Assembly: GCA_017516885.1 (NCBI GenBank)
Contig: JAFXAR010000040.1
Coordinates: 1 to 35,424 of the forward strand
DNA length: 35,424 nt
From: Bacteroidaceae bacterium
GTDB taxonomy: Bacteria > Bacteroidota > Bacteroidia > Bacteroidales > Bacteroidaceae
Direction: 5' to 3'
The notes beneath the pieces were generated by a model, which had not been told where the DNA came from, did not search any database, and saw only the letters and a program-made list of their open reading frames with translations. Every line of letters starts with the position of its first letter. The stretch's first letter is position 1. The position numbers and the translations under genes were made by a program. Below are positions 31,444 through 35,424 of the stretch, in pieces.

Positions 31444-34400
31444 ATGAAAAAACAGTTGTTAACCCTGTTGCTTATGATGGTTGGGATAACCTCATTTGCG
31501 CAAAGCGGCTGGAGCGACCCTTCGGGGAATTACCAGGAGCAGACAGTTGTGTATGTGGCCGTCAATTGCGGTGACTACAACATCTACTCTGGTGTTACAG
31601 TACCCCAGGTGGCCGCTTTTATCGGTGATGAAATCCGTGCGTTGACTGAATCGTACCAGACGCTTGGCAATTACAAAGTCTATGCCATGCGAGTGGGCGG
31701 TACGAGCGACGACAATGGCAGTGTCATTGATTTCAAGCTCTTTGACCCTGTGAGCGGTCTTATCTATCCTCTTGAGATGACCGATGAGCAGTATGCGGCT
31801 GCCGAGATTACCTATATGGGCGATTTCACTTATCAGGAGGACCAGAGCATCAAGCTCTTTATCGGTTCTGCAACCCCTGCAAATACTATGAGATTCACCT
31901 ACAAAGATGCAGTACGCAATAGCATATTCATGAATGTGGGTGATGTGATGACCATTGAGGACGGCGGTTCTATTGAATACCTCTTCGTCAGGGAAACCGA
32001 TGGCTATGAAATGCCGGCAACAACCCCCGAGGCCACTCTTGAATGGGACCTCACTTCTGCATCGGACTATGTTTCAATTGAGGATAATGTCATTAAGGCC
32101 CTCAATTCAACTCCTAATGATGGCATTAATGTAACAGCCCGTGCAGGTAGTCTTGAAATGACTGTCAATATCTTTGTTTATCAGCCGGTAACAGAAATTG
32201 CAATTGCTGATGCCGAAATCTATCTCGGTGCAGACGGCTTTGCTCCCGAAGTTGTTTATAATGGTGGGGAATCAGAGCCGACTACACCCGGAGTTACATT
32301 GACTGTTGATAACGTGGAAGTTGTCCGGATTGACGGCGGTACCACAATTGTTCCGGTAGCAAAAGGTTCAGTTACTGTAACTGCTGTTGCCAATGACAAG
32401 CCCGAAGTTACTACAACATTCCAGGTGAATGTGATTTCTGCCCTTCAGGAGTTTACTTATGAAGGTGAAATAGAGTTTATTATACGCGACGAGAACTCCA
32501 AGAACATGATGGATTCCGTCAACCGCCCGATATTCGATTGGGTGATTGATGAGAACAGCGGTGCGCCTGTGGTTGAACCCAATGAGGAGTATACAATAGC
32601 CTCGGAAGATGAGTCGGTTGTTCGCGTAGAGTATGACGATACAGGTACAAAACTCGTTGCTGTCACTGCTGTAAAGAAGGGTGAAACAAACCTTGTGTTC
32701 ACAAGTAAGTACGACCCCACAATGAGTGTAAAGGTAAGGACCGTAATCAGGCAGGCTGTATATGGAGTGAACTTCCTGACAGTCAATAACGAGGATGTAA
32801 CCGGTGCAGAGACCCGTCCAAAGGCCGATGTATATGTCGGCGAGACTGTTACTGTTGTGGCAGAAATCAATCCGAAGGATGCCGACTATACCGATTTCTC
32901 ATTCCGTTTCGTTACATCGGATGGTGTGGAAATCCCAACTGAAACTATCGGAGTAGAAGTTGAAAACCCAAAGATTAGCGGCGGGCAGTGCATAATGGAC
33001 TTTGTGTTCAATACAATACCTGATGTTGAGGTATGCATTGAGGCTTATGCCGATAGCGTGAGGTCCGATAATGTGCTTCTCAACGTATATAACAGGGTAG
33101 AGAACATTTATGTATCATTGGAGGATGAGTATTGGATTGATAGCGACGGCGATAGCATTGAATTAAAATATTCGGTTGAACCGGGTAATGTGAAGAATGA
33201 AGAGTTTACGGTTGAATCTTCAAATCCTGAAGTTGCCGAGATTATCAAGAGCGATGTTGCCGGTGTCTGCCATTTGCATGCGTATGCTCCAGGCGAGGTT
33301 ACATTCACATTCAAAAGCGATGAAAACCCCGATGTGGCAGTTGAATATTATACCGTTATCAAGCGCACACCTACCGGCGTGAAGATTACAAGCATTGCCG
33401 GTCAGGAGCCCAGCCCCAACGGTATGACAGTTGCTGTAGGCCAGACAGTTAAGGCTGTTGCCGCTGTTGATCCCAGCGACGCAACAATAGAGTCGTTCGA
33501 GATGTCCATTGTAAATGGCGACGGCATGCCGGTCGGTGATGCCGAGGTTGAAATTGCCGAGGTTACGCTCAACGATGCAAAGACAGAGTGCAGCATCACA
33601 TTCCGCTTCATTACTGTACCTCAGGATCGTGTATTTGTCAAGGCTGCTGTAAACGAAACTATTACCGACCAGGTAAATCTGCTTGTAGTACAGTCGGTTA
33701 ATGAAATTCAGTTGTCCGAGACCGAAAAGACAATATGGTTCGGTAATGAGCTGATTGAATTCTCAATCGCCGCAACAGCTCTCCCCGAGGATGCTACAAA
33801 CAAGAATATCATTGTTGAGGTTGATGATAATGTTATAGTAGAGTATTTGGGTGTAAATGAGGCTACAGGTATGCATGATTTCCGCACAATGAACAAGGGT
33901 ACTGCTACCATCACCTTCACAAGCGAGGATAACCCATCTGTAGTTGCAAAGTGTGTTGTGAATGTAAAGAGAAAAGTGACTGAAATCGCTTTCGATGGTT
34001 TTAACGAACCGCTCTACAACGACGGCGTTGCACGCGAGGTTGCACTGATATTCTGGCCCGAGGATGCTGATTTCGATGCAAGTGCATTGAGCGTAAGGAT
34101 AGAGAGTACGCAGTTCAATTTCGATTACTATGGCTGGAATGTTGTCAAGGTAGAACAAGGTGAGGTTTCAGGCAATAGCGTAGCATTCGAGTTCACTCCA
34201 ATGGCACTCTGCCAGAATTCAAATGTGATATTTGAGTATGATGCAGCCAGCGTTGAGGGTGATTCTGAGATGCTTACAAGCAGCGGTATGGTAAGCGTTA
34301 TGGAAAAACTTACACTTGAGGGCGGCTGGAGCTGGATTTCATTGACATCGGCAATGTTTGCTCCCGAGGCAATTAAGGATGGTTTTGTAGAGGCACGCAG

Positions 34401-35334
34401 CCGCACCGACCTTGTCTTCAACGATGCAAAATGGGGCCCCTTCGGCTCTCTGACAATGTTTGACCAAAGTCAGGCATATAAGATAAAGATGCAGGATAAT
34501 ATTAAACCGGTTACTGTATATGCAACACTTGAGGGTGTCATGAACTATGACGGCGCTATCGAAAGCAAGGAGTTCATTAAGGGCTGGAACTGGGTATCTT
34601 ATCCTTATGAGTACCGCTATCCGGTTGAGGATATTTTCAATGCGGCAAACTTTGCCGAAGGTGACATTATCCTCTCAAAGAACGACGGCTTCGTTACATC
34701 GACCGGCGGTGTTTGGGCTGGCACACTCAGCCAGCTTGTTCCCAACGAGGGTTATATGATATACACAGCAAACGCATTTACTTGCGAGATGCCTAACCGC
34801 TTCTCTCTTGAGCAGGGTGAGTTTGAAGCTTCCGCCGGAACTGAAATTCCAGCTCCGGCCGGTGTTGCAGCAAGAGAGCGCAGTGTATGGGTTTATGACG
34901 GCAGCCGCTTCGCAAACTCAATGGCAGTTATTGCCAAGATTGATATTGAGGAGTGCGAGAAGTACACAATTGGTGCATTCGTGGGCGACGAGTGCCGTGG
35001 CGAGGGGCGCTTCATCAATGGTCTTGCATTCATTTCTGTTGCGGGTGAGGCCGATGAGAATGTAACATTCCGCTTATATAATAAGGTATCGGGCGAATTT
35101 ATTGACCTTGACCGTGAACTTCAGTTCGCAGGAATGGCCGGTTCTGTAAAGAACCCTGTTACAATGGGCACAATTGAGGGTACAACAGGCATTGACAATG
35201 TGAAAGGTGAAAACGGAAATGTGAAAGCTATCTATGACATTTCGGGCCGCAAGGTTGAGCAGATGACCGAGGGTGTCTATATAATAAAGGTACGCGAGGG
35301 TGACAGGATTGTAACAAAGAAAGTACGCAAGTAA
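31444..35334 (+). CDS. Large secreted Ig-like repeat protein with type IX secretion tail
   Basis: The 1296-residue protein has a signal peptide (1-20, LLTLLLMMVGITSFAQ). A module at about 35-145 contains AAFIGDEIRA and FKLFDPVSG. A series of Ig-like (Big_2-type) domains starts near residues 249, 333, 438, 552, 643, 752 and 845, with lead-ins such as VTEIAI, VENIYV, VNEIQL and VTEIAF. Two related modules follow: GGWSWISLTS (about 960) and KGWNWVSYPY (about 1045). A further module at about 1147-1245 (GAFVGDECRGEG, FRLYNKVSG) resembles the N-terminal one. The C-terminus from about 1249 has IYDISGRKVEQMTEGVYIIKVREG and ends TKKVRK, a type A sorting signal of the type IX secretion system. It is probably displayed on the cell surface. 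Binding target and function are unknown. Its promoter carries the 21-bp direct repeats. Confidence 0.88.
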   Translation: MKKQLLTLLLMMVGITSFAQSGWSDPSGNYQEQTVVYVAVNCGDYNIYSGVTVPQVAAFIGDEIRALTESYQTLGNYKVYAMRVGGTSDDNGSVIDFKLFDPVSGLIYPLEMTDEQYAAAEITYMGDFTYQEDQSIKLFIGSATPANTMRFTYKDAVRNSIFMNVGDVMTIEDGGSIEYLFVRETDGYEMPATTPEATLEWDLTSASDYVSIEDNVIKALNSTPNDGINVTARAGSLEMTVNIFVYQPVTEIAIADAEIYLGADGFAPEVVYNGGESEPTTPGVTLTVDNVEVVRIDGGTTIVPVAKGSVTVTAVANDKPEVTTTFQVNVISALQEFTYEGEIEFIIRDENSKNMMDSVNRPIFDWVIDENSGAPVVEPNEEYTIASEDESVVRVEYDDTGTKLVAVTAVKKGETNLVFTSKYDPTMSVKVRTVIRQAVYGVNFLTVNNEDVTGAETRPKADVYVGETVTVVAEINPKDADYTDFSFRFVTSDGVEIPTETIGVEVENPKISGGQCIMDFVFNTIPDVEVCIEAYADSVRSDNVLLNVYNRVENIYVSLEDEYWIDSDGDSIELKYSVEPGNVKNEEFTVESSNPEVAEIIKSDVAGVCHLHAYAPGEVTFTFKSDENPDVAVEYYTVIKRTPTGVKITSIAGQEPSPNGMTVAVGQTVKAVAAVDPSDATIESFEMSIVNGDGMPVGDAEVEIAEVTLNDAKTECSITFRFITVPQDRVFVKAAVNETITDQVNLLVVQSVNEIQLSETEKTIWFGNELIEFSIAATALPEDATNKNIIVEVDDNVIVEYLGVNEATGMHDFRTMNKGTATITFTSEDNPSVVAKCVVNVKRKVTEIAFDGFNEPLYNDGVAREVALIFWPEDADFDASALSVRIESTQFNFDYYGWNVVKVEQGEVSGNSVAFEFTPMALCQNSNVIFEYDAASVEGDSEMLTSSGMVSVMEKLTLEGGWSWISLTSAMFAPEAIKDGFVEARSRTDLVFNDAKWGPFGSLTMFDQSQAYKIKMQDNIKPVTVYATLEGVMNYDGAIESKEFIKGWNWVSYPYEYRYPVEDIFNAANFAEGDIILSKNDGFVTSTGGVWAGTLSQLVPNEGYMIYTANAFTCEMPNRFSLEQGEFEASAGTEIPAPAGVAARERSVWVYDGSRFANSMAVIAKIDIEECEKYTIGAFVGDECRGEGRFINGLAFISVAGEADENVTFRLYNKVSGEFIDLDRELQFAGMAGSVKNPVTMGTIEGTTGIDNVKGENGNVKAIYDISGRKVEQMTEGVYIIKVREGDRIVTKKVRK

Positions 35335-35342
35335 ATCTCAAG

Positions 35343-35386
35343 AGCAATGCCTCCTCTCCCCATCAGGGGAGGGGAGCAGCATTGCT
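35343..35386. terminator. Long hairpin after the surface-protein gene
   Basis: AGCAATGC + CTCCTCTCCCC (35343-35361) pairs with GGGGAGGGGAG (35366-35376) and GCATTGCT (35379-35386), with a four-base loop and a two-base bulge. It is strong but lacks a T run, so it may be a terminator without the usual tail, an mRNA stabiliser or part of an interspersed repeat. Confidence 0.5.
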
Positions 35387-35387
35387 T

Positions 35388-35424
35388 AAACTGAAAACTG
35401 AAAACTGAAAAATGAAAACTGAAA
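35388..35424 (+). repeat. Heptamer tandem repeat reaching the window end
   Basis: AAACTGA occurs five times in a row (35388-35422; the fourth copy reads AAAATGA) and continues into the last two bases. The array may be longer outside the window. No protein is encoded in it. Confidence 0.85.

Overview
The window looks like chromosomal DNA of a Bacteroidales bacterium, possibly Prevotella-like. Three things point this way. Promoters fit the Bacteroidetes type: a -7 box TAnnTTTG, often with a TTG/TTTG -33 box 18-21 bp upstream. Strong Shine-Dalgarno sites are mostly absent. The gene families are typical of the order: a hybrid two-component regulator with an AraC-type DNA-binding end, a type IX secretion C-terminal signal, and a nadK / pdxJ / exbB-exbD-tonB neighbourhood. 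No tRNA, rRNA, CRISPR array, transposase or phage gene was seen.

Layout. 1-322 is the N-terminal part of a Ser/Thr protein kinase cut by the window edge. 659-9340 is a run of minus-strand genes: a metal-efflux RND pump, its His-rich adaptor, a small His/Cys-rich protein, a PfkB sugar kinase, a LOG-family protein and an MsbA-like ABC exporter. 9531-9908 is a small conserved-looking unknown on the plus strand. 9965-12853 is a second minus-strand operon: thioesterase, small membrane protein, CoA transferase and SpoU methyltransferase. Plus-strand mfd and a secreted C1-type peptidase follow, facing nadK across a perfect 46-bp palindrome. 19081-28326 is a long plus-strand run: pdxJ, exbB, exbD, a tonB/tolA-like gene, a DJ-1 family gene, two unknown membrane proteins, ispD, recG, ndk and an M23/LysM peptidase.

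The most interesting part is 28391-35334. It holds a stand-alone AraC-type DNA-binding protein, a hybrid sensor that keeps the phosphorylatable His domain, receiver and AraC domain but has no ATPase domain, and a divergent 1296-residue Ig-like surface protein with a type IX secretion tail. Upstream of the small AraC gene and of the surface-protein gene I find the same arrangement: two direct repeats of AGT(G/T)AAAAA exactly 21 bp apart, with the nearer copy ending exactly 19 bp before a -7 box. This suggests that one AraC-type activator controls both genes. The motif reading is direct; the regulatory interpretation is inference.

All protein assignments come from reading motifs and lengths; no database search was run.
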